Origin: Fictibacillus enclensis
GTDB lineage: Bacteria; Bacillota; Bacilli; Bacillales; Fictibacillaceae
DNA: 64,000 bases
Reading direction: 5' to 3'
Assembly: GCF_001457035.1 (NCBI RefSeq)
Contig: NZ_KQ758617.1
Span: 1,426,001 to 1,490,000, forward strand
Made by a program: the position numbers and the translations under genes. Position 1 is the first letter of the stretch, and every line of letters starts with the position of its first letter. The notes under the pieces are model-generated. The model was not told the DNA's origin. It searched no databases and worked only from the letters and a program-made list of their open reading frames with translations. Shown here piece after piece: positions 34,398 through 43,650 of this stretch.

Positions 34398-34977
34398 ATG
34401 ATAGAAACAAATTGACCGATCGATATGAAGTCAGAAGTGCTGTGACAATTCCTGCGATCAGGATGGTGACAAATGAAAACAACAAATAGGGATCCCTCAG
34501 GAGAATCATGCCTGTTGTAATAATGATCGCATCCAGGATAATCATGAGAAGACCCGGATTGAATCGAAACCATTTGGACATCAGGAGTGCGAGCAGATCA
34601 AGCCCGCCGACACACGTATTATATCTCATCATTAACCCGACTCCTGTTCCGATGAATGCCCCGCCAATACAGGCACTGATCCAAATGGGAAGGTGGAAAA
34701 GCCATTGCAAGGGGAACATTCCCTCAATCAGCAGGGAGGAAAGAAGCATCCCCATCAGACTGTTAAAAAAATAGAGTTTATTATAGTGCAGTGCCATCAA
34801 AAAGATCGGAGCGCTGAGACAGATGATCGTGAGGCCCACCTGAAATCCGGCAGTGTACTTCAACAGGAGGGCAAGGCCGATAAAACCTCCGTTCAATATA
34901 TGCTGAGGCAGGATAAAACCATTGATTCCAATTCCCATTAATGTACTTCCGCAGCCGATCGCTATCAATTTATTCAT
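34396..34977 (-). CDS. Short YitT-family (DUF161) membrane protein
   Basis: The 193-residue protein has five to six transmembrane helices. GCGSTLMGIGINGFILPQHI and GGFIGLALLLKY at the N terminus and NTCVGGLDLLALLMSKWF in the middle are typical of the YitT membrane domain. Most YitT proteins are about 280 residues with a C-terminal cytoplasmic DUF2179 domain; that domain is absent here and the gene ends at the terminator. Function unknown. Confidence 0.82.
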   Translation of the reverse strand: MNKLIAIGCGSTLMGIGINGFILPQHILNGGFIGLALLLKYTAGFQVGLTIICLSAPIFLMALHYNKLYFFNSLMGMLLSSLLIEGMFPLQWLFHLPIWISACIGGAFIGTGVGLMMRYNTCVGGLDLLALLMSKWFRFNPGLLMIILDAIIITTGMILLRDPYLLFSFVTILIAGIVTALLTSYRSVNLFLS

Positions 34978-35113
34978 AGTTACGTCATCCCTGTCCCTGT
35001 ATTTATACTACTTTATGTTCAAGCACTCTTTATTATTAATTTCTTCCGTTTTCCGTATGAACAGGGCAATGAAGTGAAAACTAATTCTATGAAACAGAAA
35101 CGGAGAAATAATT

Positions 35114-36043
35114 ATGTCCTGTACATCAAGTGAAGAACTGAAGCAGATTATGATGAAAGCAAGAGTTTATACCAAGTTTGGTAAGGTGGCCGACTATATC
35201 CCTGCATTAAGGAAAGCGGATCCGGACGAGTTGTCTGTTGCGATATCTTTTCCTGACGGAAACTGCCTGTCTGCCGGTGATGTGAAGATGAAAATTTAAC
35301 TTCAAAGCATTTCAAAAGTTTTGGCTCTTGCATTGGCACTTATGGACCAGGGGGAAGATCACGTGTTTTCCAAAGTGGGATACGAACCAACGGGTGATCC
35401 ATTCAATTCCATCGTAAAACTTGAAATCAGCAAACCATCCAAACCGCTTAACCCGATGATTAATGCCGGGGCGCTTGCTGTTACTCATATGATTAAAGGA
35501 GAATCCGTTCAGGAGAGATTTAACCGGCTGCTTGATTTTATAAGGAAGCTCGCTGGTAATCCTGCCATTTCATACTGTGAGGATGTAGCCGCCTCGGAGC
35601 ATGAGACTGCGCATCTTAACCGTGCACTCTGTTATTTTATGAAACAGCACGGTATTATCAATGAAGATGTGGAGCGTCTCATTTATCTGTATACGAAACA
35701 ATGTGCGATTGAGATGAATTGCCTGGACCTGGCACGAATCGGATTGGTGTTTGCGTTTGACGGAGCCGAGCCGTTAACCAAAGAACAGATTATTCCTGTT
35801 TCCGTTGCCCGGATATGTAAAACCTTTATGGTGACATGCGGGATGTATAATGCATCCGGCGAGTTTGCTGTCCGTGTAGGGATACCTGCAAAAAGCGGCG
35901 TTTCCGGGGGCATCATGGGAGCTGTTCCTAACCGGTTTGGCATCGGAATTTTTGGTGCAGCCCTAGATGATAAAGGAAACAGTATCGCCGGGGTAAAAAT
36001 ACTTGAAACGCTGTCCAAAAGGTATGATTTAAACATGTTTTAA
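35114..36043 (+). pseudogene. glsA: Glutaminase gene with in-frame TAA stop
   Basis: Read through one stop, the 310-codon frame is a full serine-dependent glutaminase: VADYIPALRKADPDEL, then [18 protein letters not shown] with the catalytic S-x-x-K (SISK), [52 protein letters not shown] and [18 protein letters not shown] at 35297-35299 lies five codons before SISK, where relatives have Thr or a similar residue; the frame is unchanged on either side, so this is a nonsense change, not a frameshift. A TTG restart at 35321 would lack the catalytic Ser and Lys. Glutaminase converts glutamine to glutamate and ammonia. Confidence 0.88.
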
Positions 36044-36161
36044 TTAGGAAATGGCTTTCTTGCTGATGAGGAAGCTGTTTTTTTATGCAAGATGGAGGGT
36101 ATCTTAAAACTATTTAAAGGACCTGTTATCAAAAACTAACGGAAATAAGGGGACATCATTC

Positions 36162-36974
36162 ATGAACATAACGCCAAACCAGCGAATACAATTGCACGGA
36201 TTCAATAACCTGACGAAATCATTAAGTTTTAATATGTACGATATTTGTTATACGAAAACAAGAGAGGAAAGAGAAGCGTACATTGCCTACATTGATGAAG
36301 AGTACAGCGCTGAGCGGTTGACCCGCATTCTTCAGGGGGTTTCCGACCGAATTGGGGCCCATATTTTGAACATTGCCAAGCAGGACTATGTGCCTCAGGG
36401 AGCAAGCGTTACTGTATTAGTATCAGAAGGTCCGGTAGTGGAAGTGCCGACCGATCACCTTGAGGAAAAAGTGGCGGCCATGCCGGAATCCGTCGTTATG
36501 CAGCTCGATAAAAGCCATCTGACGGTCCATACGTATCCGGAATACCATCCGGAAGAGGGAATCAGTACGTTCAGGGCAGATATAGATGTATCCACCTGCG
36601 GGGAGATTTCTCCGCTAAAAGCGCTGAATCACTTGATTGATTCATTTGACACGGATATTATGACGATTGATTACCGGGTAAGAGGCTTTACACGAGATTT
36701 TAAAGGACGAAAGCTTTTTATTGACCATGACATTCATTCCATTCAAAATTACATTGATGAAGAACATAAAGAAGAATTTGACATGATCGATTCCAACATT
36801 TATCAGGAAAATATCTTTCATACCAAATGCAAATTAAAAAACTTTGATCTAGACAATTACCTGTTCGGCTATAAGAGCGAATCGCTGAGTGGTGAGGAGA
36901 AAACAGCAATCACTGCAAGGATTACTGAAGAGATGGAAGAAATCTATTTTGGGCGCAATATGAACCGCCGGTAA
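36162..36974 (+). CDS. speD: S-adenosylmethionine decarboxylase proenzyme, long (E. coli) type
   Basis: The 270-residue protein is of the E. coli SpeD class, not the short 120-130 residue form known from B. subtilis. The self-cleavage site is in [13 protein letters not shown], with Ser118 expected to become the pyruvoyl group. Downstream features are [20 protein letters not shown] and [12 protein letters not shown]. The product supplies decarboxylated SAM for spermidine synthesis. It is monocistronic, ending at a terminator. No speE is near. Confidence 0.92.
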   Translation: MNITPNQRIQLHGFNNLTKSLSFNMYDICYTKTREEREAYIAYIDEEYSAERLTRILQGVSDRIGAHILNIAKQDYVPQGASVTVLVSEGPVVEVPTDHLEEKVAAMPESVVMQLDKSHLTVHTYPEYHPEEGISTFRADIDVSTCGEISPLKALNHLIDSFDTDIMTIDYRVRGFTRDFKGRKLFIDHDIHSIQNYIDEEHKEEFDMIDSNIYQENIFHTKCKLKNFDLDNYLFGYKSESLSGEEKTAITARITEEMEEIYFGRNMNRR

Positions 36975-36977
36975 AAG

Positions 36978-37007
36978 AAAAGAGACCCGATTTGGGTCTC
37001 TTTTTTT
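36978..37007 (+). terminator. Terminator of speD
   Basis: AAAAGAGACCC and GGGTCTCTTTT, then Ts. It also lies just before the 3' end of the converging SASP gene. Confidence 0.88.
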
Positions 37008-37018
37008 GAAATCCAGCT

Positions 37019-37210
37019 TTAACGAGGCTGGTTTCTGAGCTGTTGTTCTCCCATAGCGACTAGACGTTTCGTCATTTCACCGCCGACAGAACCATTCGCC
37101 CTCGAAGTTGTGTCTGCACCAAGCTTTACTCCAAACTCATTGGCAATTTCCTCTTTCATCTGCCCTAAAGCATTTTCAGAACCCGGTACCAAAAGTTTGT
37201 TTCTTGCCAT
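37019..37210 (-). CDS. Small acid-soluble spore protein, alpha/beta type
   Basis: The 63-residue protein starts [15 protein letters not shown] after a GGAGGTG ribosome binding site. Family segments are present: [21 protein letters not shown] and [13 protein letters not shown]. The GPR protease site falls in the EFGV region. Alpha/beta SASPs coat forespore DNA and protect it from UV and heat, and supply amino acids at germination. Expression in the forespore under SigG is expected from the family; I could not find a clear SigG promoter by eye. Confidence 0.95.
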   Translation of the reverse strand: MARNKLLVPGSENALGQMKEEIANEFGVKLGADTTSRANGSVGGEMTKRLVAMGEQQLRNQPR

Positions 37211-37471
37211 GCTTAAACACCTCCGCATAAAGTTGAACAGCCATTCGCTGTCCGTTATTTAAGATTTCCGAAAATGGGCGGGGGCATTCGTCCTAGTGAC
37301 GGTATAATGAAGTTGTATACTTAGGGTTATGATGCTTTGGCAAAAGAGATGGATTAGGCTGCACAAGAATGGAAGAGAAGGGATAGAGCACACCCTTAGC
37401 ACGGAGTAGAGCTCCTGCGTTATAATGAAAAGGAAAAAGACATAAGTTCAAGTAAAAAAGGGTGAAGCTGC

Positions 37472-38041
37472 ATGGACATTTTTGATGCTATAAAAACAAG
37501 AAGAAGTATCGGGAAAGTGAAAGATGAACCCGTACCGAAAGAAGATCTCGAAAAAATCCTGGAAGCCGGAACGTACGCGCCAAATCATCACCGCACAAAT
37601 CCCTGGCGTTTCTTTGTCCTGACAGGAGAGGGAAGGAACCGATTCGGGGAACATCTTGCCAGTGTTTCCAAGCTTTCAATGAAAGAGCCGCTTTCTGAAG
37701 AAGATATTCAAAAGCTTGAAAAGACGAAGAAAAAACCGCTTCGCGCACCGGTCATTATTGCGGTTGGCGTGGAGCCTGATGACGGTCTGAAAATCATTCG
37801 CGAGGAAGAAGTGGCTGCGGTCAGTGCGGCCATTCAAAACATGCTTTTGGCTGCTCATGCATTGGGCCTTGGTGCCGTTTGGCGAACGGGAGCCATTTGC
37901 TATCATGAAAAAATGAAGGATTTTTTCCAACTCTCTGCCAAAGGGGAGATGGCGGGCTTCATTTATTTGGGATACCCGGAGATTAACCCAACAAATATGA
38001 AAAAGCAACATTTCAACGAAGTTACGCAATGGATCAATTAG
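37472..38041 (+). CDS. Nitroreductase-family FMN oxidoreductase (YfhC/YdjA type)
   Basis: The 189-residue flavoprotein has the N-terminal FMN site IKTRRSIGKVKDEPVP, TYAPNHHRTNPWRFFVL and the C-terminal GAVWRTGAICYHEKMKDFF segment. It probably dimerises to bind FMN and reduces nitro or quinone compounds with NAD(P)H; the physiological substrate is unknown. A TATAAT lies at about 37423, just upstream of the start. Confidence 0.9.
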   Translation: MDIFDAIKTRRSIGKVKDEPVPKEDLEKILEAGTYAPNHHRTNPWRFFVLTGEGRNRFGEHLASVSKLSMKEPLSEEDIQKLEKTKKKPLRAPVIIAVGVEPDDGLKIIREEEVAAVSAAIQNMLLAAHALGLGAVWRTGAICYHEKMKDFFQLSAKGEMAGFIYLGYPEINPTNMKKQHFNEVTQWIN

Positions 38042-38050
38042 TTTTCGGGG

Positions 38051-38085
38051 CGAAGAGACGCTAATCAATGTCTCTTCGTTTTTTT
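38051..38085 (+). terminator. Terminator of the nitroreductase gene
   Basis: CGAAGAGAC and GTCTCTTCG with a ten-base loop, then seven Ts. Confidence 0.88.
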
Positions 38086-38151
38086 ATGGTGTGAAATGGG
38101 GTAAAGGTATCTGTATATCGAAATCCAGTTTGCAAGAAAGGATGATTATTG

Positions 38152-39138
38152 ATGAAAAAAAGAAAGCTTGGCAGTCAGGGTCTTGAAGTATCGGCACTCG
38201 GTTTAGGATGTATGGGAATGTCGGATTTTTACAGCGGTCAAGACGATCAGGAATCGGTGCGCACCATTCACCGTGCCCTGGAACTTGGCGTTAATTTTCT
38301 CGATACGGCTGACATGTACGGTGTGGGGAAAAACGAAGAGCTGGTTGGCAACGCCATAAGAGACCGCCGGCAGGATGTGATTCTAGCCACAAAATTCGGA
38401 AACGTCAGAGGAGAGGATGGTTCATTTTTAGGCATTAATGGCCATCCCAAATATGTAAAGGAAGCGTGTGAAAAGAGCTTAAGGCGGCTTGGAACTGAAT
38501 ATATTGACCTTTATTATCAGCATCGGGTGGACCCGGGAGTGCCGATTGAAGAAACGGTCGGTGCGATGGGTATGCTCGTCCAGGAAGGCAAGGTCCGGTT
38601 TCTTGGTCTTTCAGAGGCGGGTCCGGAAACAATCAGGCGTGCCCACGACGTTCATCCCATTACAGCACTTCAAACCGAATATTCATTATGGAGCAGAGAT
38701 GTGGAGGATCAAAATCTTCCCGCCGTGCGCGAGCTCGGAATCGGTTTTGTGCCTTACAGCCCGCTTGGCCGCGGGTTTTTGACAGGTCAGATACAAACCT
38801 TTGATGATTTGGCGGAAGATGATTACCGACGCAATTCCCCCCGTTTTCAGGGAGAGAATTTCCAAAAAAATCTCGACCTTGTTCAAAAGATAAAGGAAAT
38901 TGCCAAAGAAAAAGAATGTACGGCTTCACAGCTTGCACTTGCCTGGCTGCTGGCGCAGGGAGAAGACATTGTGCCGATTCCGGGAACAAAGAGAACCAAG
39001 TATTTGGAAGAAAATATAGATGCCCTTGAAGTTCAACTCACTCAAGAGGATACCAGACGAATCAATGAGGTAGCCCCAAAAGGAGCGGCTGCGGGGGAGC
39101 GCTATCCGGCAGAAGGCATGAAAAGTGTAAATATTTAA
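38152..39138 (+). CDS. Aldo/keto reductase (AKR13-like)
   Basis: The 328-residue TIM-barrel NADPH oxidoreductase carries the AKR catalytic tetrad: Asp and Tyr in [11 protein letters not shown], Lys in ATKFGN and His in YYQHRVD. The cofactor-binding end is [16 protein letters not shown]. The opening [23 protein letters not shown] is typical of the AKR13/YajO-like group. ATG 38152 follows AAAGGATG; TTG 38149 is less likely. Confidence 0.92.
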   Translation: MKKRKLGSQGLEVSALGLGCMGMSDFYSGQDDQESVRTIHRALELGVNFLDTADMYGVGKNEELVGNAIRDRRQDVILATKFGNVRGEDGSFLGINGHPKYVKEACEKSLRRLGTEYIDLYYQHRVDPGVPIEETVGAMGMLVQEGKVRFLGLSEAGPETIRRAHDVHPITALQTEYSLWSRDVEDQNLPAVRELGIGFVPYSPLGRGFLTGQIQTFDDLAEDDYRRNSPRFQGENFQKNLDLVQKIKEIAKEKECTASQLALAWLLAQGEDIVPIPGTKRTKYLEENIDALEVQLTQEDTRRINEVAPKGAAAGERYPAEGMKSVNI

Positions 39139-39146
39139 TGGTAATC

Positions 39147-39175
39147 AGGAACTCTCGCATAGGGAGTTCCTTTTT
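39147..39175 (+). terminator. Terminator of the aldo/keto reductase gene
   Basis: AGGAACTC (39147-39154) pairs with GAGTTCCT (39164-39171), then Ts. Confidence 0.8.
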
Positions 39176-39377
39176 CAGTGAAACAACGATGCCGCTCGCC
39201 ATGCAAAATCAGCAGCGTGCCGCGGGTAGTGCGTCCGCATTGCTTGGTTTATTGCCGTTTATTTTAGGCGGAGCTGCAGCGCCCCTTGTAGGGCTGTCGC
39301 CAGGCATCCTGAATTATCCATCGCTGCTGTTATTGCGGTATTTGACGTTAACAAAAGGTATATCCAAAAAAGCATAA
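39176..39377 (+). pseudogene. C-terminal remnant of a Bcr/CflA-family MFS drug transporter
   Basis: The frame from about 39176 reads TTMPLAMQNQQRAAGSASAL, then LLGLLPFILGGAAAPLVGL. This is the signature near the last transmembrane helices of Bcr/CflA multidrug efflux proteins, which normally have about 400 residues. Only about 65 codons remain, directly behind the terminator of the aldo/keto reductase gene, with no promoter, no ribosome binding site and no upstream transporter sequence. It is a deletion scar, probably from a lost transporter gene. Confidence 0.75.
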
Positions 39378-39383
39378 GAATTT

Positions 39384-39417
39384 AAAAAAGCTATTCCTTC
39401 ATCAGGAGTGGCTTTTT
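39384..39417. terminator. Bidirectional terminator
   Basis: AAAAAGCTATTCCT and AGGAGTGGCTTTTT pair with two wobbles, followed by Ts. It overlaps the end of the minus-strand gene at 39402. Confidence 0.8.
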
Positions 39418-39716
39418 TTCTCGTACAGATTCACGGTTCCGTGCTGTTTAATAAATAAAACATGATCTCCCTGTTCCACCGAAAGAAAATCCGGGTAAGA
39501 TACCGAAAGATTTTCGCCTGAAGAGAGGCGGAGCATATAACGGGGCTGGGTTTGAACGTTCATTCCCCGGTCAACCGCAATTACAGTATAGTCCTTTTGC
39601 AGGACGCGGCCTTCCACTTTTGAAAGGGAGAGCTCCTGATCTATATAACCTGCCCATGCGGCGTAGAGAAAAAAGAGAGCTGAGGCCCAGGTGAGAAGAG
39701 TTTTTGTTGGGCTCAT
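39402..39716 (-). CDS. Small membrane-anchored hypothetical protein
   Basis: The 104-residue protein has one N-terminal transmembrane helix (TLLTWASALFFLYAAWAGYI) followed by a beta-rich extracellular domain (VEGRVLQKDYTVIAVDRG, YMLRLSSGENLSVSY, QGDHVLFIKQHG). GGAGGTG lies seven bases before ATG 39716. I do not recognise the family. It diverges from the acyl-CoA operon, and its start is only about 180 bases from that operon's first gene, so the two promoters share the intergenic region. Confidence 0.75.
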   Translation of the reverse strand: MSPTKTLLTWASALFFLYAAWAGYIDQELSLSKVEGRVLQKDYTVIAVDRGMNVQTQPRYMLRLSSGENLSVSYPDFLSVEQGDHVLFIKQHGTVNLYEKKSHS

Positions 39717-39819
39717 GATTTCACCTCCGGTATTAGTATGTCCTATACCCGAATTCCAACTAAAGTGCACAAACAATAAAGGACTTTATGAGTAATTTTT
39801 TGAATAATCGGTTAATTGA

Positions 39820-39847
39820 TTGAATTTTAAAAGTAAAAGAGTATACT
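39820..39847 (+). promoter_or_regulatory. Promoter of the acyl-CoA catabolic operon
   Basis: TTGAAT, a 16-base spacer and TATACT. Transcription would begin near 39854, ahead of the operator-like dyad. Confidence 0.65.
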
Positions 39848-39862
39848 GTAATTAATCTAACA

Positions 39863-39878
39863 TACCGACCGGTTAGTA
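39863..39878 (+). promoter_or_regulatory. Candidate TetR-family operator
   Basis: TACCGACCGGTTAGTA is a near-palindrome (central ACCGGT, outer TAC/GTA) just downstream of the predicted start, where a bound repressor would block transcription. The TetR protein encoded at 43651-44217 is the natural candidate. Confidence 0.65.
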
Positions 39879-39899
39879 AGTGAAAAGGAGATGAAGTAC

Positions 39900-41123
39900 A
39901 TGGATTTTTCGTATTCTGATCGTGTCAACGGCCTGCGTAAACGAATTGCAGATTTTATGGAGCAGCATGTGTATCCGAATGAACAACTTTATGAGGAACA
40001 ACTTAATCAGCAGGAAAGCCGGTGGAGCGATGTTCCTCCGATTATGGAAGAGCTGAAAGAGAAAGCAAAAAAAGAAGGTCTCTGGAATCTTTTTCTCCCT
40101 GAAAGTGAATATGGCGCAGGGTTGAACAATCAGGAGTATGCTCCGCTTTGTGAAATTATGGGTCGTTCGTTAATTGGGCCCGAAGTGTTCAACTGCAATG
40201 CACCCGATACTGGAAACATGGAGGTGCTCGAGCGCTATGGAACCGAGCAACAAAAAGAACAATGGCTCAAACCGCTGTTGGATGGGAAAATCCGTTCCTG
40301 TTTTTCGATGACCGAGCCTGATGTAGCCTCATCGGACGCAACCAATATTGAGGCGCGCATTGAAAAAGATGGTGATGAGTATGTGATCAATGGCCGCAAA
40401 TGGTGGTCCTCGGGAGCAGGGGATCCACGCTGTAAAATATCCATCGTGATGGGAAAGACAAATCCATCCGCGAACCGTCATGAACAGCAATCGATGATTT
40501 TGGTGCCGCTTGATACCCCTGGGGTAAAAATCGAGCGTCTGCTGCCGGTTTTTGGCTATGATCATGCGCCTCACGGACACGCTGAAATTACTTTTGAGAA
40601 CGTCAGAGTTCCGTCAGAAAACATACTTTTGGGAGAAGGAAAGGGATTTGCGATTGCCCAGGGAAGACTGGGCCCGGGGAGAATTCACCACTGCATGCGT
40701 CTTATTGGTGCGGCAGAACGTGCGCTTGAGGAATTGTGTAAGCGTGTTCAAAACCGCAAAGCTTTTGGCAAGCCGATAGCAGGTCAAGGAGTGGTTCGTG
40801 AATGGATCGCAAATTCACGGATTGAAATCGAACAAGCGCGGCTTTTAACCCTAAAAGCGGCATATATGATGGACACGGTGGGCAATAAAGCGGCGAAAGC
40901 GGAAATTGCGATGATTAAAGTCGTTGCTCCATCCATGGCTCTTCGTGTCATCGACCGTGCGATCCAGGCTTTTGGGGGCGCTGGAGTTTCCAATGATGTG
41001 ACGCTTGCCGCACAATGGGCCAACGCCCGGACCCTTCGTCTTGCCGATGGACCGGACGAGGTACACCGAGCACAGCTGGCAAAACTTGAACTAAGGAAAT
41101 ATGAAGAACAATTGGTCTTTTAG
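39900..41123 (+). CDS. Acyl-CoA dehydrogenase, ACAD10/11-like (LvaC-like)
   Basis: The 407-residue FAD-dependent acyl-CoA dehydrogenase contains the substrate/FAD segment [47 protein letters not shown] and [15 protein letters not shown]. The long N-terminal helical part and the RIHHCMR segment resemble the ACAD10/ACAD11 branch rather than short-chain ACADs. In ACAD11 and bacterial LvaC the enzyme acts on 4-phosphoacyl-CoA and eliminates phosphate. ATG 39900 is nine bases after AAAAGGAG; the ATG at 39891 touches that site. First gene of the operon. Confidence 0.87.
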   Translation: MDFSYSDRVNGLRKRIADFMEQHVYPNEQLYEEQLNQQESRWSDVPPIMEELKEKAKKEGLWNLFLPESEYGAGLNNQEYAPLCEIMGRSLIGPEVFNCNAPDTGNMEVLERYGTEQQKEQWLKPLLDGKIRSCFSMTEPDVASSDATNIEARIEKDGDEYVINGRKWWSSGAGDPRCKISIVMGKTNPSANRHEQQSMILVPLDTPGVKIERLLPVFGYDHAPHGHAEITFENVRVPSENILLGEGKGFAIAQGRLGPGRIHHCMRLIGAAERALEELCKRVQNRKAFGKPIAGQGVVREWIANSRIEIEQARLLTLKAAYMMDTVGNKAAKAEIAMIKVVAPSMALRVIDRAIQAFGGAGVSNDVTLAAQWANARTLRLADGPDEVHRAQLAKLELRKYEEQLVF

Positions 41124-41134
41124 GAGGTGAAACC

Positions 41135-41911
41135 ATGAATGTCATGAAGCTTTTTGACCTGACAGGCAAAACCGCCATTGTCACAGGCGGCGGCAGAGGC
41201 CTGGGTCAGCAGATTGCCGAAGCCCTGGCCGAAGCAGGAGCAAACGTGGTGCTATGTTCAAGAAAAGTGGAGGCATGCCAGGAAATCGCCGGGAAGCTGG
41301 CCGCCGGCCTGGGTGTACGTACGCTTGCATTGCCGTGTGACATCACCAATCCGGATGATGTAAAAAACGTGGTGAGCGAAACCATCAGCACCTTCGGAAC
41401 CATTGATATTTTAGTAAACAACAGCGGAGCCACCTGGGGAGCTCCTGTTGCGGAAATGCCATACGAAGCCTGGAAAAAAGTCATCGATGTGAATGTCACA
41501 GGGACCTTCCTTATGAGCCAGGAGGCTGGTAAAAAGATGATTGAACAAAAATCCGGCAAAGTTATCAATATTTCATCCGTTGCGGGCCTCGGCGGCACCG
41601 ATCCCCGCTTCATGGATACTATTGGCTACAACACAAGCAAGGGAGCAGTTATAACCTTTACAAAAGACCTGGCTGTGAAATGGGGACAGCACAATATCAA
41701 TGTGAATGCCATCGCTCCGGGCTTTTTTCCAACCAAAATGTCAAAGGTACTGATGGAACACGGTAAGGATGCCATATTGGGAGGAACACCGCTTAATCGG
41801 TTTGGTAATGCAGATGACCTGAAAGGGGCAGCTCTGTTTCTTGCTTCCGGCGCTTCCAATTACATTACAGGGGATGTATTGATTATAGACGGCGGAGCTC
41901 ATGCCATGTAG
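41135..41911 (+). CDS. Short-chain dehydrogenase/reductase (LvaD/FabG-like)
   Basis: The 258-residue SDR has the NAD(P) site TGGGRGLGQQIA, ILVNNSGATWG, the catalytic Ser in INISSVAGLGG and the YNTSKGA Tyr-x-x-x-Lys. C-terminal GDVLIIDGG is standard. AGGAGGTG precedes the ATG, and the gene starts 11 bases after the dehydrogenase stop. It probably oxidises a hydroxyacyl-CoA intermediate or its alcohol precursor. Confidence 0.9.
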   Translation: MNVMKLFDLTGKTAIVTGGGRGLGQQIAEALAEAGANVVLCSRKVEACQEIAGKLAAGLGVRTLALPCDITNPDDVKNVVSETISTFGTIDILVNNSGATWGAPVAEMPYEAWKKVIDVNVTGTFLMSQEAGKKMIEQKSGKVINISSVAGLGGTDPRFMDTIGYNTSKGAVITFTKDLAVKWGQHNINVNAIAPGFFPTKMSKVLMEHGKDAILGGTPLNRFGNADDLKGAALFLASGASNYITGDVLIIDGGAHAM

Positions 41912-41953
41912 GTTAACGTAATGAATTCCATTTTATCTTCTGGAGGGTGAATA

Positions 41954-43570
41954 ATGAGTGAGGTAAATACCTGGAAAAGCCATTATCCCAAAACCATTCA
42001 GCCAGAGATTCAGATTCCCGAGTATACCATTCCACAGCTTCTTGAACATACAGCAGAAAAGTATCCCGACAATATTGCCTTGTCCTTTTATGGTCATAAA
42101 TCTACCTATAAAGAGCTGCAGAATCTTGTGCACCGTTTCGCTTCAGCCCTGCAAAAGGAAGGATTGAAGGAGGGGGACAGGGTGGCCGTCATGCTGCCAA
42201 ACTGCCCGCAATATACCATTGCCTATTACGGAATCCTTGCCGCAGGCGGCATTGTCACACAGGTGAATCCGATGCTTGTTGAACGGGAATTGCTGCATAT
42301 TATCGAAGACAGCGGTGCGGAGATGATGATTGTCTATGAACCGCTTGTTGACCAGGTCAACAAGGTTGAACAGTTGTTTTCGCTAAAAACGGTAATTTCG
42401 GTAAGTTTTGATCATCAGCCAAATCTGCAAGATGTTCCCTCTTTCTATCAATTTTTGCAAAAAGGGGATCTCCCATTTCAAAGAATTCCCGTTTCTCCAG
42501 ATGAAACAGCGGTTTTACAGTATACAGGCGGGACGACAGGAAGGTCCAAGGGGGCCATGCTGACCCATCGCAACCTCGTCGCCAATGTACTGCAATCGTA
42601 TGAGTTTTTTAAACTTACTATGGAAATCGGCAAGGAAAAGTATTTAACGGTCATTCCTCTTTTTCATGTGTTTGGAATGACTTCCTGTATGAACATGGCC
42701 GTATACACAGCATCCGAGAGTATCCTGCTTCCAAGGTTTGATCTGGAGGAAGTGCTGGAAACAATCAAAAATGAGCAGCCTACTGTCTTTCCCGGTGTGC
42801 CGACCATGTACGTGGCCATCACCAATCATCCCCTGGCCGAAAACTATTCGATTGACTCTATTAAAGTATGCAACAGCGGAAGTGCCCCCATGCCGGTGGA
42901 ATTGCTTCAGGAGTTTGAGAGAAAAACAGGTTCGGCTATTTTGGAAGGCTACGGGTTGTCGGAAGCGTCACCAACAACGCATTGCAATCCTCTCTTTGCC
43001 GACAGGAAAGCAGGGAGTGTGGGAATCGGGCTGCCTTCAACAGACTATCGGGTGGTAGATCTGGGTTCGGGAACCAAGGAGGTAGAAACCGGTGAACTCG
43101 GTGAGCTGATTATCAAAGGCCCGCAAGTTATGAAAGGGTATTGGAACATGCCGGAAGAAACCGAGCATGCCCTGCGGGATGGGTGGCTGTATACAGGGGA
43201 TATCGCCAAAATCGACGAAGATGGCTACGTTTATATTATGGACCGTAAAAAGGACTTGATTATTGCGAGCGGTTACAATGTGTATCCCCGAGAGGTTGAA
43301 GAAGTCCTTTATGAACATCCTGCGGTCAGGGAAGTTGTGGTGATTGGCGTTCCCGATCCATACCGGGGCGAAGAAGTGAAGGCGATTCTTGTACTGAAAG
43401 AAGGAAGAGGCGCGACAGAAGAAGATATCTTCCATTATTGCAAACAAAACCTGTCCGCCTATAAAGTTCCTCATCTCTTCGAGTTCAGAAGTGAGCTTCC
43501 CAAAACGAATGTGGGAAAAATCTTACGAAGAGCTCTTCGGGATGAAGCAAGAATTCAAGCAAATCAATAA
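41954..43570 (+). CDS. AMP-forming fatty acyl-CoA ligase (FadD-like) 1
   Basis: The 538-residue ANL-superfamily ligase has the P-loop YTGGTTGRSKGAM, the GYGLSEASPTT motif, YTGDIAKIDEDGY, DRKKDLIIASGYNVYP and the catalytic Lys in TNVGKILRR. It activates a carboxylic acid with ATP and CoA. One of two ligases in this operon; the other is encoded at 51656-53344. Confidence 0.93.
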   Translation: MSEVNTWKSHYPKTIQPEIQIPEYTIPQLLEHTAEKYPDNIALSFYGHKSTYKELQNLVHRFASALQKEGLKEGDRVAVMLPNCPQYTIAYYGILAAGGIVTQVNPMLVERELLHIIEDSGAEMMIVYEPLVDQVNKVEQLFSLKTVISVSFDHQPNLQDVPSFYQFLQKGDLPFQRIPVSPDETAVLQYTGGTTGRSKGAMLTHRNLVANVLQSYEFFKLTMEIGKEKYLTVIPLFHVFGMTSCMNMAVYTASESILLPRFDLEEVLETIKNEQPTVFPGVPTMYVAITNHPLAENYSIDSIKVCNSGSAPMPVELLQEFERKTGSAILEGYGLSEASPTTHCNPLFADRKAGSVGIGLPSTDYRVVDLGSGTKEVETGELGELIIKGPQVMKGYWNMPEETEHALRDGWLYTGDIAKIDEDGYVYIMDRKKDLIIASGYNVYPREVEEVLYEHPAVREVVVIGVPDPYRGEEVKAILVLKEGRGATEEDIFHYCKQNLSAYKVPHLFEFRSELPKTNVGKILRRALRDEARIQANQ

Positions 43571-43650
43571 GAACAGGAGATGAAAAATAAGAGAACAAAG
43601 CAGGATGCCTAATTTTTTCTGTAAACAAAAAAGATTGTGAGGATACGAAC

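Noticed and set aside
35297-35320. Frameshift in the glutaminase gene
   Set aside because: The two halves are in the same frame, separated by one TAA and seven sense codons, so it is a nonsense change.
39138-39175. Coding start for the MFS remnant at 39138
   Set aside because: This stretch is the terminator of the aldo/keto reductase gene; transporter-like sequence begins only after it.
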